Shown piece after piece: positions 1 through 7,824 of a DNA stretch of 64,000 nt (positions are counted from its first letter, which is position 1; every line of letters begins with the position of its first letter). The stretch lies in assembly GCF_020329505.1 (NCBI RefSeq), contig NZ_JAGKJJ010000015.1, positions 1 to 64,000 on the forward strand. The letters run 5' to 3'. Both the position numbers and the translations under genes were made by a program. The notes under the pieces were generated by a model that worked only from the letters and a program-made list of their open reading frames with translations, was not told the DNA's origin and did no database searches. Origin of the DNA: Bradyrhizobium semiaridum. GTDB taxonomy: Bacteria; Pseudomonadota; Alphaproteobacteria; Rhizobiales; Xanthobacteraceae.

Positions 1-1
1 A

Positions 2-118
2 TCGACGCGGCGCGTCGTGGAGGCGCTGATGTCGGCGGAGCAGGCGCTGCAAACCGCGGTCGCGGTGCGCGACAAGGTCGTGCAGGCCTACCAGGAAGTC
101 GTTCGGATGTCGATTTGA
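2..118 (+). CDS. fliE: FliE, flagellar hook-basal body protein (C-terminal fragment)
   Basis: The window opens inside this gene; 38 codons and a TGA stop are visible. The residues have the usual FliE ending: a helix rich in Ala, Glu and Val, then AVAVRDKVVQAYQEVVRM and a final SI. FliE sits between the MS ring and the proximal rod. It is followed after 17 bases by flgG, the distal rod gene, as in other alphaproteobacterial flagellar operons. The start lies outside the window. Confidence 0.85.
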   Translation, partial: STRRVVEALMSAEQALQTAVAVRDKVVQAYQEVVRMSI

Positions 119-135
119 GATGAAGGATTGAAGCT

Positions 136-924
136 GTGAAATCGCTCGCCATCGCGGCCACCGGAATGAACGCGCAGCAGACCAACATCGAGGTCATCGC
201 GAACAACATCGCCAACATCAACACCACCTCGTTCAAGCGGGCGCGGGCCGAGTTCACCGACCTGTTCTACCAGATGGATCGGATGCAGGGCGTTCCCAAC
301 GCCCAAGGATCGTCGCCGATCCCGGAGGGAACCAATATGGGGCTCGGCGTCCGTTCGGCCGCGGTGCGCAAGCTGCATATCCAGGGCGCGCTCACGCAGA
401 CCGGCAACACCTACGACATGGCCGTCAACGGCCGCGGCTGGTTTCAGATCCTGGGGCCGAACAACGAGACGCTCTATACCCGCGCGGGCTCGTTCAACAC
501 CAATCCGAACGGCCAGCTCGTCACGATGGACGGCTACCTGGTCGATCCCGCGATCACCGTGCCGCAGGGAACGGTCGAGGTTACCGTGAACCAGACCGGC
601 GCGGTGTTCGCCAAGCTCGACACCGAGATCAACCCGCGCCAGATCGGCCAGCTCAATCTCGCCAACTTCGCCAATGAAGCGGGCCTCGAGCCACTGGGCG
701 GCAATCTTTATCGTGAGACCCCGGCGTCGGGCACGCCGGTGGTGGGGCTGCCGGGCGACGCCGGCTACGGCAAGATCAACCAGCATTACCTCGAAGCCTC
801 CAACGTCGATCCGGTCAAGGAGATCACCGAGCTGATCTCCGCGCAGCGCGCCTATGAGATGAACTCCAAGGTCATCCAGGCGTCCGACGAGATGGCACAG
901 ACGGTATCGAAGGGCATGCGCTAG
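136..924 (+). CDS. flgG: FlgG, flagellar distal rod protein
   Basis: This 262-residue protein has the usual FlgG length. Its N-terminal rod/hook motif (residues about 4-35) contains MNAQQTNIEVIANNIANINT. The C-terminus carries the partner motif, with SNVDPVKEITELISAQRAYE and then MNSKVIQASDEMAQTV. These two helices pair in the rod coiled coil. FlgG is exported by the flagellar type III apparatus and builds the distal rod through the periplasm. The start is GTG and is fixed by alignment of the conserved N-terminus. flgA and flgI follow closely, so rod and P-ring genes are made together. Confidence 0.96.
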   Translation: MKSLAIAATGMNAQQTNIEVIANNIANINTTSFKRARAEFTDLFYQMDRMQGVPNAQGSSPIPEGTNMGLGVRSAAVRKLHIQGALTQTGNTYDMAVNGRGWFQILGPNNETLYTRAGSFNTNPNGQLVTMDGYLVDPAITVPQGTVEVTVNQTGAVFAKLDTEINPRQIGQLNLANFANEAGLEPLGGNLYRETPASGTPVVGLPGDAGYGKINQHYLEASNVDPVKEITELISAQRAYEMNSKVIQASDEMAQTVSKGMR

Positions 925-937
925 TTCCGGTGCAACC

Positions 938-1411
938 ATGTTGGGCAGGATGGGTTTGATGGCGCGCGCGATCGCTGCTGCATTGGCCGCGCTCGCTGTC
1001 GCGGGCGCAGCCGGTGCCGAGGAGCGGCGGCTTCCCGTTCCGGCGGTGACGATCCGGGCCGGCGAGGTGATCAAGGATGAGATGATCACCGAGCGCGCAT
1101 TCGCGCCCAATCTGCTCGGTGTTGCGTTGTTCATCGATGCGCGCCCGACCCTGGTCGGGCGCATGGCGCGGCGCACGCTGCTGCCGGGCCAGCCGATCCC
1201 GAGCAACGCCGTCGAGGATCCCTGGGCGGTCGCAAGGGGCGCCATCGTCAAGGTCATCGTCGAGGACAGTGGCCTGTCAATCGTGACCTACGGCTCGGCG
1301 CTGCAATCCGGCGCGGTCGGCGCCCTGGTCCCGGTCCGCAATACCGACACCGGCGTGATCATCCGGGGCATTGTCCAGCCGGACGGCACCATAAAGGTCG
1401 TGGACGGATGA
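938..1411 (+). CDS. flgA: FlgA, P-ring assembly chaperone
   Basis: The 157-residue protein has a hydrophobic signal peptide ending near an AGA site about residues 25-27. A SAF-type domain follows, with VTIRAGEVIKDEMI and later VPVRNTDTGVIIRGIV, the typical FlgA C-terminal signature. FlgA is a periplasmic chaperone that helps FlgI polymerise into the P ring. It overlaps flgI by 4 bases (ATGA), so the two are translationally coupled, as expected for a chaperone and its client. Met codons at residues 5 and 8 could also serve as starts. Confidence 0.93.
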   Translation: MLGRMGLMARAIAAALAALAVAGAAGAEERRLPVPAVTIRAGEVIKDEMITERAFAPNLLGVALFIDARPTLVGRMARRTLLPGQPIPSNAVEDPWAVARGAIVKVIVEDSGLSIVTYGSALQSGAVGALVPVRNTDTGVIIRGIVQPDGTIKVVDG

Positions 1412-2547
1412 TGACCCGCCTCTTGCTCGCGCTGGTGCTTGCCTGCTTCGCAGCCGGCGCCCAGGCTGCCGTCCGCATCAAGGACATCGCCGACATCAGG
1501 GGGCTGCGCGAGAACCAGATCGTCGGCTACGGCCTCGTGATCGGCCTCAACGGCACCGGCGACACGCTGCGCAATGCGCCGTTCACGGAACAATCGCTGC
1601 AGTCGATGCTCGACAATATGGGCATCAACGTGCGGAACGAGAACAACACGGGCGGCACCGGCAACACGACACGGCCGACGACGCTGCGCACCCGCAACGT
1701 CGCCGCCGTCATGGTGACCGCGGACCTGCCGCCGTCGATCGCACCCGGCGAGCGCATGGACGTGACGGTGTCCTCGCTCGGCGACTCCACCTCGCTGCTC
1801 GGCGGCACACTGGTGATGACGCCGCTGCGCGCAGCCGACGGCGCGGTCTATGCCGTCGCCCAGGGCGCCGTCACGGTCGCCGGCTACAGCGTCGGCGGCC
1901 AGGCGCAGAATGTCAGCCAGGGCACGCCGACGGCCGGGCGGATTCCGAACGGCGCGCTGGTCGAGCGCGAGGTGCAGGGTAGCTTGCACGAGATGGAGTT
2001 TCTCGTGCTCGAGCTGAAGAATCCCGATTTCGTCACCGCGACGCGCATTCTCGATGCCATCAATCGCTTTGCCGGCAGCCGCTACCGGGCGCAGATCGCC
2101 TTCGAGCGCGACTACAGGACGATCGTGTTGTCGAAGCCGCGCCACGTCGGCCCGGTCCGCTTCCTCGCCGAGATCGGCGAACTGACCGTCGAGCCGGATA
2201 CGCCGGCACGCGTGGTGATCAACGAGCGGACTGGCACCGTCGTGATCGGGCGCGACGTCCGGATCTCGACCGTCGCGGTGACCCACGGCAATCTGACGGT
2301 CCGCGTCACCGAGCTTCCGGTGGTGTCGCAGCCGGCGCCGTTCTCGCAGGGCAAGACCGTGGTGGTTCCGCAGACCATCGTCGAGGCCAACGAGGCCGGC
2401 GCCCAGGTGGCGATCCTCAGCGGCGTCGACCTGCAGCGGCTGGTGCGCGGGCTCAACCAGATCGGCCTGAAGCCGTCCGGCATCATCGCGATCCTGCAGG
2501 CGATCAAGACCGCAGGCGCGCTCCAGGCTGACGTGATCGTGCAATGA
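1408..2547 (+). CDS. flgI: FlgI, flagellar P-ring protein
   Basis: The 379-residue protein is full length for FlgI. It has a signal peptide (residues 1-20, ending AQA) followed by VRIKDIADIRGLRENQIVGY, the conserved start of mature FlgI. GLVIGLNGTGD and SLGDSTSLLGGTL are further family motifs, and the C-terminus has VDLQRLVRGLNQIGLKPSGIIAILQAI in two conserved blocks. FlgI forms the P ring around the rod in the peptidoglycan layer. It overlaps flgA by 4 bases, and motE follows after 67 bases. Confidence 0.97.
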   Translation: MMTRLLLALVLACFAAGAQAAVRIKDIADIRGLRENQIVGYGLVIGLNGTGDTLRNAPFTEQSLQSMLDNMGINVRNENNTGGTGNTTRPTTLRTRNVAAVMVTADLPPSIAPGERMDVTVSSLGDSTSLLGGTLVMTPLRAADGAVYAVAQGAVTVAGYSVGGQAQNVSQGTPTAGRIPNGALVEREVQGSLHEMEFLVLELKNPDFVTATRILDAINRFAGSRYRAQIAFERDYRTIVLSKPRHVGPVRFLAEIGELTVEPDTPARVVINERTGTVVIGRDVRISTVAVTHGNLTVRVTELPVVSQPAPFSQGKTVVVPQTIVEANEAGAQVAILSGVDLQRLVRGLNQIGLKPSGIIAILQAIKTAGALQADVIVQ

Positions 2548-2614
2548 TGCGCAAGCGTCGTGCAAGCCTGGTCGCGCATGTAGGTCTTCCCGACCGAGAT
2601 TCGCGCGCGGCCCG

Positions 2615-3361
2615 ATGCTGAAACTGCAACCCGGAACAAAAGCCTTCGTCCTGCTTGCGATCGGCGCGCTCGTGAGCGCGTCATCCGCGCTGGCGCTGGA
2701 CGATGCGAAGCCGTCGAAGCCCCTCGATCTGCTCGCCGGCTCGCGCCGCGCGGCGAGTGCGCAAAAGCCGCGCCCGCTGGCGGCCCCTGCGGTCGGCGAC
2801 ACCTCGATCAAGGCGACCGCCTGGGCCGCCGAAGACGCCGCGCCTTTGATCACCGGAGCTGTGCCGGCACCGGACAATCCGCCACCTGCCGCGCGAGCGG
2901 CCAAGACCGGCGGCGTTGCGTCGCCGAGGCCTGCGCCGGCTGCGGCCGTCCCGGCCGACAACGAGATCGCCCAGTTCTGCAGCAACGTCTCCGATCCCGC
3001 CGTCGATGCCCGGCTGGCCTGGCAATTGAAGGAATTGGAGAAAGCGGAGAACCAGCTCCGCGAGCGGATCGCGGAAGTCGAGGCCAAGCGGGCCGAATAC
3101 GAGAAGTGGATGGCGCTTCGCGACGAGTTCCTGAAGAGGGCCGAGGCGAGCGTGGTCGAAATCTACTCGCGCATGAAGCCGGAGGCTGCTGCCACCCAGA
3201 TCGCCGGCATGGCCGACGAGACCGCCGCGGCGGTGCTCGCGAAGCTGTCTCCGCGGAGCTCGAGCGCGATCTTCAACGAGATGGATTCGGCGCGCGCGGC
3301 GCACCTCGCCGACCTGCTCGGCGGCATGCGTCGCGTGGATGATGGAAAGTCGAGTCGATGA
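2615..3361 (+). CDS. motE: MotE-type flagellar motor chaperone
   Basis: The 248-residue exported protein has an N-terminal signal segment (about residues 5-28), a long Ala/Pro-rich stretch, and then a charged coiled coil (about 130-180, from LAWQLKELEKAENQLRERIA). The C-terminus is a small helical MgtE-N-like domain with AATQIAGMADETAAAVLAKL. This layout matches the rhizobial MotE family, which in Sinorhizobium is reported to be a periplasmic chaperone for MotC. motC is present at 11.5 kb, which supports the call. The gene overlaps flgH by 4 bases. The Pro-rich middle is poorly conserved in the family, so the call rests on the coiled coil and the C-terminal domain. Confidence 0.8.
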   Translation: MLKLQPGTKAFVLLAIGALVSASSALALDDAKPSKPLDLLAGSRRAASAQKPRPLAAPAVGDTSIKATAWAAEDAAPLITGAVPAPDNPPPAARAAKTGGVASPRPAPAAAVPADNEIAQFCSNVSDPAVDARLAWQLKELEKAENQLRERIAEVEAKRAEYEKWMALRDEFLKRAEASVVEIYSRMKPEAAATQIAGMADETAAAVLAKLSPRSSSAIFNEMDSARAAHLADLLGGMRRVDDGKSSR

Positions 3362-4053
3362 AGAAGCCGGTGCTGATCCTTGCCCTTTTGATGCTGTCCG
3401 GCTGCGCCCAGGATCCGTCGGAGGTGTTGCGCGGCCCGCAGCTCTCTCCGGTCGGCGACGGCTTGCGGACGCCGGCCTATCCGATCCCGGTGACGCCGCG
3501 GGTCCGCACGCCCGTCAGCTATCGCTCGACCTGGGACGATGGCACCGATCTCTACCGCGACCCGCGCGCCCGGCGCGTCGGCGATGTGGTGACCGTGGTC
3601 ATTTCGATGCAGGACAAGGCCAAGCTCGACAACAAGACGGATCGCCAGCGCGACTCGCAGATCAAGTTCAGCCTCGACTGGCTCGCCAACATGGCCGGAT
3701 GGGCCGACACCGGACAGGGCAACGCCAACCTGACCACCAACAGCCAGACCAAGGGCGTCGGCCAGATCGATCGTGCCGAGGACATCAAGCTGTCGGTTGC
3801 CGCGATCGTCACCGACGTGCTGCCGAACGGCAATTTGATGATCAGCGGCTCGCAGGAGTTTCGCGTCAATCTGGAGATGCGCGTGCTCAACGTCGGCGGC
3901 ATCGTGCGTCCGCGGGACATCTCCCGGGGCAACACCATCACCTACGACAAGATCGCGGAAGCGCGGGTATCCTATGGCGGGCGAGGACGTCTGACCGACG
4001 TTCAGCAGCCGGGATGGGGACATCGGATCTATGACGCCGTGGCGCCGTTCTAA
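3358..4053 (+). CDS. flgH: FlgH, flagellar L-ring lipoprotein
   Basis: The 231-residue protein starts with a lipoprotein signal peptide whose lipobox is LSGC, Cys16. The FlgH core follows: RARRVGDVVTVVISMQDKA, then NLMISGSQEFRVNLEMRVLN, then GIVRPRDISRGNTITYDKIA. The end has RVSYGGRGRLTDVQQPGWGH, the typical L-ring terminus. FlgH makes the outer-membrane L ring. The start overlaps motE by 4 bases, and fliL follows after 42 bases. Confidence 0.96.
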   Translation: MKKPVLILALLMLSGCAQDPSEVLRGPQLSPVGDGLRTPAYPIPVTPRVRTPVSYRSTWDDGTDLYRDPRARRVGDVVTVVISMQDKAKLDNKTDRQRDSQIKFSLDWLANMAGWADTGQGNANLTTNSQTKGVGQIDRAEDIKLSVAAIVTDVLPNGNLMISGSQEFRVNLEMRVLNVGGIVRPRDISRGNTITYDKIAEARVSYGGRGRLTDVQQPGWGHRIYDAVAPF

Positions 4054-4095
4054 GCTTCGGGCCGGGCGCGCCGGATCGCGGAAGCGAGGCACGCT

Positions 4096-4539
4096 ATGCG
4101 CTTGATCGCGGCCATATTGGTGCTGACCCTGATCGCGATCGGGGCCGGCGCCCTTTCGGGCTTCCATTTGCTCGGAGCCGCCGAACGCGCCGCCGATGCC
4201 AGGAAGAACGTCGCGCCGCCGCCGGTTGCGTCGGCCTATACCGGAACGGCACGCCTGCGCAAATTGTCTCCTGTCGTCACCAACCTCGCCGCACCCGCCA
4301 ACAACTGGGCCCGTGTCGAGGCCTCCATGGTGACGGACAGCATGAACGACGAGGAGGCCGGCATCCTCGCCGCCCATATCAGCGAGGACATCGTCGCCTA
4401 TCTCAGGTCGGCGACCGTCGCCCAGTTCGAAGGCGCGCGCGGACTTCAGCATCTCCGCGATGACCTGACCGAGCGCGCCAGCGTTCGTTCCTCGGGGAAG
4501 GTCCGCGAATTAATCATCGAGACGTTGGTGATCCAGTGA
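4096..4539 (+). CDS. fliL: FliL, flagellar basal body-associated membrane protein
   Basis: The 147-residue protein has one N-terminal membrane segment (residues about 3-24) and a periplasmic domain. That domain ends in RELIIETLVIQ, the FliL-type terminus. FliL surrounds the stator units and aids torque and motor stability. It overlaps fliP by 4 bases. The gene order flgH-fliL-fliP is the standard rhizobial order, which settles the call despite FliL's low sequence conservation. A second FliL-like protein lies at 24166-24624. Confidence 0.85.
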   Translation: MRLIAAILVLTLIAIGAGALSGFHLLGAAERAADARKNVAPPPVASAYTGTARLRKLSPVVTNLAAPANNWARVEASMVTDSMNDEEAGILAAHISEDIVAYLRSATVAQFEGARGLQHLRDDLTERASVRSSGKVRELIIETLVIQ

Positions 4540-5270
4540 AAGTCGTCCTGCTTGCCGTGCTGCTGATCCTGCTGCCCGAGGCGGCGTCGGCCCAGATCCC
4601 GGACCTCAATTCGCTGCTGCCGGCGGGCGGCGGCTCGACCAGTGGCCGCATCATCCAGCTGATGGCGCTGATCACGGTGCTGTCGGTCGCGCCGGGGCTG
4701 CTGATCATGGTGACGAGCTTCACGCGGTTCGCCGTCGCATTGTCGTTCCTCAGGGCGGGTCTCGGCCTGCAAACCACTCCGGCGAACCTCGTCCTGATCA
4801 GCCTCGCGCTGTTCATGACGTTCTACGTCATGGCGCCGACCTTCGACCGAGCCTGGGACACCGGCATCCAGCCCCTGATGAAGAACGAGATCTCGGAGGA
4901 GGAGGCGTATTTGCGGATCACCGATCCGTTCCGCGAATTCATGCTGGCCCATGTCCGCGAGAAGGACCTGCAGACATTCGAGACCCTGGCCGCAGAGAGC
5001 TTCCGCAAGAAATTCGACGACAAGCGGATCGACATGCGCGTCATCATCCCGGCCTTCATGATCTCCGAGCTGCGCCGCTCGTTCGAGATCGGCTTCCTGA
5101 TCATCCTGCCATTCCTGGTGATCGACATGATCGTGGCGACGCTGACGATGTCGATGGGCATGATGATGATGCCGCCGACCGTGATCGCGCTGCCGTTCAA
5201 GATGCTGTTCTTCGTCCTGATCGACGGCTGGAATCTGCTGGCGTCGGGACTGGTCCGCTCGTTCTCGTGA
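4536..5270 (+). CDS. fliP: FliP, flagellar type III export gate protein
   Basis: The 244-residue protein has a cleavable signal peptide, which is characteristic of FliP (residues 1-19, ending ASA). Four membrane segments follow. Conserved blocks include VMVTSFTRFAVALSFLR-type sequence near residues 65-85, MAPTFDRAWDTGIQPLM, and near the end MGMMMMPPTVIALPFKMLFF and DGWNLLASGLVRSF. FliP, FliQ and FliR form the export gate; fliQ and fliR lie at 19.6 and 22.0 kb. FliP ends the first run of coupled genes, and the flagellin region begins after 245 bases. Confidence 0.97.
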   Translation: MKVVLLAVLLILLPEAASAQIPDLNSLLPAGGGSTSGRIIQLMALITVLSVAPGLLIMVTSFTRFAVALSFLRAGLGLQTTPANLVLISLALFMTFYVMAPTFDRAWDTGIQPLMKNEISEEEAYLRITDPFREFMLAHVREKDLQTFETLAAESFRKKFDDKRIDMRVIIPAFMISELRRSFEIGFLIILPFLVIDMIVATLTMSMGMMMMPPTVIALPFKMLFFVLIDGWNLLASGLVRSFS

Positions 5271-5298
5271 GCCTGCCGATCGAATCTCCCCACGACCG

Positions 5299-5343
5299 TT
5301 TGGTTACCAAAGCGCAAACGACTGTCTTTGCTATTTTGGCAAA
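5299..5343. promoter_or_regulatory. Two short palindromes between fliP and the first flagellin gene
   Basis: TTTGGT at 5299-5304 faces ACCAAA at 5306-5311, and TTTGC at 5327-5331 faces GCAAA at 5339-5343. They are the only AT-rich symmetric sites in the 245-base gap between fliP and the first flagellin gene, ahead of the structured leader. They could be operator sites for a flagellar regulator, or hairpins ending the fliP transcript. The sequence alone does not decide between these. No convincing promoter hexamers could be fixed. Confidence 0.35.
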
Positions 5344-5404
5344 GGCGTGCCGCCTCTTAAGCTGGCAATAACGTTCGGCTGGTACTTACCGAGCCCACGG
5401 CCGG

Positions 5405-5515
5405 TTGGACCCAACCCAAATCCAGTCCAAAGGCATGATGCCGCCCTGCCGTACCGGTGAAAGCCCGGTATGTCCCCTGATGAAAACGTAACGTGTACAT
5501 AAAGGGACATCCTAC
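5405..5515 (+). promoter_or_regulatory. Structured leader of flagellin gene 1, pairing its ribosome binding site
   Basis: Four nested or consecutive stems can be read. Stem 1 is TTGGAC (5405-5410) with GTCCAA (5425-5430). A small GGCA/TGCC hairpin lies at about 5432-5442. Stem 3 is TACCGG (5452-5457) with CCGGTA (5465-5470). Stem 4 is ATGTCCC (5470-5476) with GGGACAT (5504-5510). The GGGA of stem 4 is the Shine-Dalgarno sequence, 8 bases before the ATG at 5516, so closing stem 4 would hide it. The same layout recurs before the second flagellin gene. In rhizobia and Caulobacter, flagellin mRNA is controlled after transcription by FlbT; applying that here is inference. Confidence 0.65.
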
Positions 5516-6424
5516 ATGTCAAGCCTGCTTACGAACTCGTCCGCGATGACCGCCCTGCAGACCCTGCGGTCGATCGGCTCGAACATGGCCACCACGCAGA
5601 ACCGGATCTCGACCGGCCAGCGTGTCGCGACCGCGTCCGACAACTCCGCCTACTGGTCGATCGCGACCTCGATGCGCGCCGACAACGCCGCGCTCTCCGC
5701 CGTCTCCGACTCGCTCGGCCTGTCGGCTGCGACCGTCGACACCGAATACACCGCGCTGACCTCGGTGCTCGGCAGCGACGGCAAGAGCGGCCTCACCAAG
5801 CTGCAGTCGCTGCTGGTGGAAGCCAAAACCGCCGGCATCGACCGCAAGAAGATCCAGACCGAAATCACCCAGATCCAGCAGGACATGAAGAACACCGCCA
5901 ACTCGGCGACCTTCAACGGGGTGAACTGGCTCAGCACCACCGCCACCACGCCGACCACGGTCAACCTGGTGTCGTCGTTCTCGCGCGTCGGCGGCACGCC
6001 GACCATCAACACGATCCAGGTGACCGTCGCCAACTACTCGCTCTACACCAGCACCCAGGCCGGTTTCCTGGATACGGTGAGTGGCGGTGCCTCGATCGAC
6101 ACCATCAATATCGGCGCGCTGACCGACTCGGCTGCCGACCAGACCACGCTCGATGGCTACATCGCGCAGGTCACCGGCGCGATCAATTCGGTCAGCCAGG
6201 CCGCGGCGGACCTTGGCGCCGTCAAGAACCGTATCGACAACAACTCGGACTTCGTCAAGTCGCTGATGGACTCCGTGACCAGTGGTATCGGTCAGCTGGT
6301 CGACGCCGACATGAACGCGGAGTCGACCCGCCTGCAGGCCCTCCAGGTCCAGCAGCAGCTCGGCGTCCAGGCGTTGTCGATCGCCAACCAGAACAGCCAG
6401 AGCCTGCTGTCGCTGTTCCGCTAA
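5516..6424 (+). CDS. fliC: Flagellin 1 (short, lateral-type filament protein)
   Basis: This 302-residue flagellin has the usual N-terminal D0/D1 region, with NRISTGQRVATASDNSAYWS and then MRADNAALSAVSDSLGLSAA. The C-terminal partner helix contains DADMNAESTRLQALQVQQQL and ends NQNSQSLLSLFR. The central variable part is short (about residues 130-220, Thr/Ser rich). It is exported and polymerises into the filament. It is about 95 percent or more identical to the gene at 6663; over 5601-6086 the DNA differs at one base only. Length and pairing match the lateral flagellins of Bradyrhizobium, so lafA may be the better name; that assignment is by resemblance. Confidence 0.95.
   Translation: MSSLLTNSSAMTALQTLRSIGSNMATTQNRISTGQRVATASDNSAYWSIATSMRADNAALSAVSDSLGLSAATVDTEYTALTSVLGSDGKSGLTKLQSLLVEAKTAGIDRKKIQTEITQIQQDMKNTANSATFNGVNWLSTTATTPTTVNLVSSFSRVGGTPTINTIQVTVANYSLYTSTQAGFLDTVSGGASIDTINIGALTDSAADQTTLDGYIAQVTGAINSVSQAAADLGAVKNRIDNNSDFVKSLMDSVTSGIGQLVDADMNAESTRLQALQVQQQLGVQALSIANQNSQSLLSLFR
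5601..6424 (+). repeat. Near-identical flagellin block, copy 1 (partner at 6751-7574)
   Basis: Bases 5601-6424 align without gaps with 6751-7574 (offset 1150). From 5601 to 6086 only one difference is visible, at 5827 (A against G, silent). Further differences cluster between 6087 and 6240 and in the last codons. The first 85 bases of the two genes are much more diverged, with several amino acid changes. This sharp edge suggests recent gene conversion or unequal exchange rather than simple recent duplication. Confidence 0.85.
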
Positions 6425-6441
6425 GCCGAGGCCGATAGACT

Positions 6442-6477
6442 AAGGTCGCGCTCTCCCGGGCGCGGCCTTTCCTTTTG
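6442..6477 (+). terminator. Rho-independent-type terminator after flagellin 1
   Basis: AAGGTCGCGC (6442-6451) pairs with GCGCGGCCTT (6460-6469), with one G-U pair, around an 8-base loop. A short T-rich run follows (to 6476). It lies 17 bases after the flagellin stop codon. It should give each flagellin gene its own monocistronic message, in keeping with the second gene having its own leader. Confidence 0.7.
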
Positions 6478-6552
6478 CGGTACGGCCGAACCGCAGACCT
6501 GCGACGCAAGCCCCGCACAAGCTTCGATTCCTACCATCACCGGCACGACAGG

Positions 6553-6662
6553 TTGGGTCTCGATTCCTATCCGACCCAAAGGCATGACGCCGTTCTGCCG
6601 TACCGGTGCAAGTCCGGTATGTCCCCCGCCAAAAGCAAAACTCCATTCAAGGGACATCAAAG
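6553..6662 (+). promoter_or_regulatory. Structured leader of flagellin gene 2, homologous to the first
   Basis: It has the same series of stems as the leader at 5405-5515. Stem 1 is TTGGGTC (6553-6559) with GACCCAA (6573-6579). Stem 3 is TACCGG (6601-6606) with CCGGTA (6614-6619). Stem 4 is ATGTCCC (6619-6625) with GGGACAT (6651-6657). Stem 1 differs in sequence from copy 1 on both sides but still pairs fully, which is compensatory change and argues for RNA structure. The spacer of stem 4 is quite different between copies, while the stem arms are identical. GGGA is again 8 bases before the ATG, at 6663. Confidence 0.65.
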
Positions 6663-7574
6663 ATGGCTTCCAGCCTGCTTACGAATACCGCCGCCATGAC
6701 CGCGCTGCAGACCCTGCGCTCGGTCAGCGCCAACATGCAGATGACCGAAAACCGGATCTCGACCGGCCAGCGTGTCGCGACCGCGTCCGACAACTCCGCC
6801 TACTGGTCGATCGCGACCTCGATGCGCGCCGACAACGCCGCGCTCTCCGCCGTCTCCGACTCGCTCGGCCTGTCGGCTGCGACCGTCGACACCGAATACA
6901 CCGCGCTGACCTCGGTGCTCGGCAGCGACGGCAAGAGCGGCCTCACCAAGCTGCAGTCGCTGCTGGTGGAAGCCAAGACCGCCGGCATCGACCGCAAGAA
7001 GATCCAGACCGAAATCACCCAGATCCAGCAGGACATGAAGAACACCGCCAACTCGGCGACCTTCAACGGGGTGAACTGGCTCAGCACCACCGCCACCACG
7101 CCGACCACGGTCAACCTGGTGTCGTCGTTCTCGCGCGTCGGCGGCACGCCGACCATCAACACGATCCAGGTGACCGTCGCCAACTACTCGCTCTACACCA
7201 GCACCCAGGCCGGTTTCCTGGATACGGTGAGTGGCGCTGCCTCGATCGACACCATCAATATCGGCGCGCTGACCGACTCGGCCGCCGACCAGACCACGCT
7301 CGATGGCCTGATCGCGCAGGTCACCGGCGCGATCAACTCGGTCAGCCAGGCGGCCGCCGACCTTGGCGCCATCAAGAACCGCATCTCGAACAACTCGGAC
7401 TTCGTCAAGTCGCTGATGGACTCCGTGACCAGTGGTATCGGTCAGCTGGTCGACGCCGACATGAACGCGGAGTCGACCCGCCTGCAGGCCCTCCAGGTCC
7501 AGCAGCAGCTCGGCGTCCAGGCGCTGTCGATCGCCAACCAGAACAGCCAGAGCATCCTGTCGCTGTTCAAGTAA
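6663..7574 (+). CDS. fliC: Flagellin 2 (short, lateral-type filament protein)
   Basis: This is a 303-residue flagellin, one residue longer than flagellin 1 (MASSLL against MSSLL). The start at 6663 is chosen because it sits 8 bases after the conserved GGGA and matches the start of gene 1; an in-frame extension to 6606 would run through the leader hairpins. It has the same D0/D1 motifs, and ends NQNSQSILSLFK. Its differences from flagellin 1 are concentrated in residues 3-28 and about 190-245. Both proteins probably co-polymerise in one filament. A strong hairpin follows the stop codon. Confidence 0.95.
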   Translation: MASSLLTNTAAMTALQTLRSVSANMQMTENRISTGQRVATASDNSAYWSIATSMRADNAALSAVSDSLGLSAATVDTEYTALTSVLGSDGKSGLTKLQSLLVEAKTAGIDRKKIQTEITQIQQDMKNTANSATFNGVNWLSTTATTPTTVNLVSSFSRVGGTPTINTIQVTVANYSLYTSTQAGFLDTVSGAASIDTINIGALTDSAADQTTLDGLIAQVTGAINSVSQAAADLGAIKNRISNNSDFVKSLMDSVTSGIGQLVDADMNAESTRLQALQVQQQLGVQALSIANQNSQSILSLFK

Positions 7575-7589
7575 GTCCCGGCCTGCAAA

Positions 7590-7618
7590 AGGACCGTGCT
7601 CCAATGGAGCACGGTCCT
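7590..7618 (+). terminator. Strong hairpin terminator after flagellin 2
   Basis: AGGACCGTGCTCCA (7590-7603) and TGGAGCACGGTCCT (7605-7618) form a perfect 14-base inverted repeat with a minimal loop, 15 bases after the stop codon. A T-run is lacking, so it may act partly as a 3' end-stabilising hairpin. It separates flagellin 2 from the fliF operon, whose start lies about 200 bases further on. Confidence 0.7.
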
Positions 7619-7824
7619 CGCCGTGAGCGGCGAATGTAACGACACGCCTCCGAAAGCTCGGTATCATCCCCGGCGCAATGCGCCGCAAGCGGCCGCCGCG
7701 GTGATGCGCCGCGATGCAGTCCGGGCCCGTGATCGGATCCCGCAGACGTGCAAAACTGCAACTCCCGGCAAGCGAGCTGACGCCTCCGCTCCACGCGCAA
7801 CCTTCAGACAAGGTTGGCGGCGGA

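Noticed and set aside
5271..5515. Possible sigma-54 promoter before flagellin 1
   Set aside because: TGGCA-like words occur (for example about 5337 and 5365), but none has a GC partner at the right spacing, so no promoter is claimed.
6606..6662. Upstream in-frame extension of flagellin 2
   Set aside because: It would run through the conserved leader hairpins, and flagellin 1 has no matching extension.
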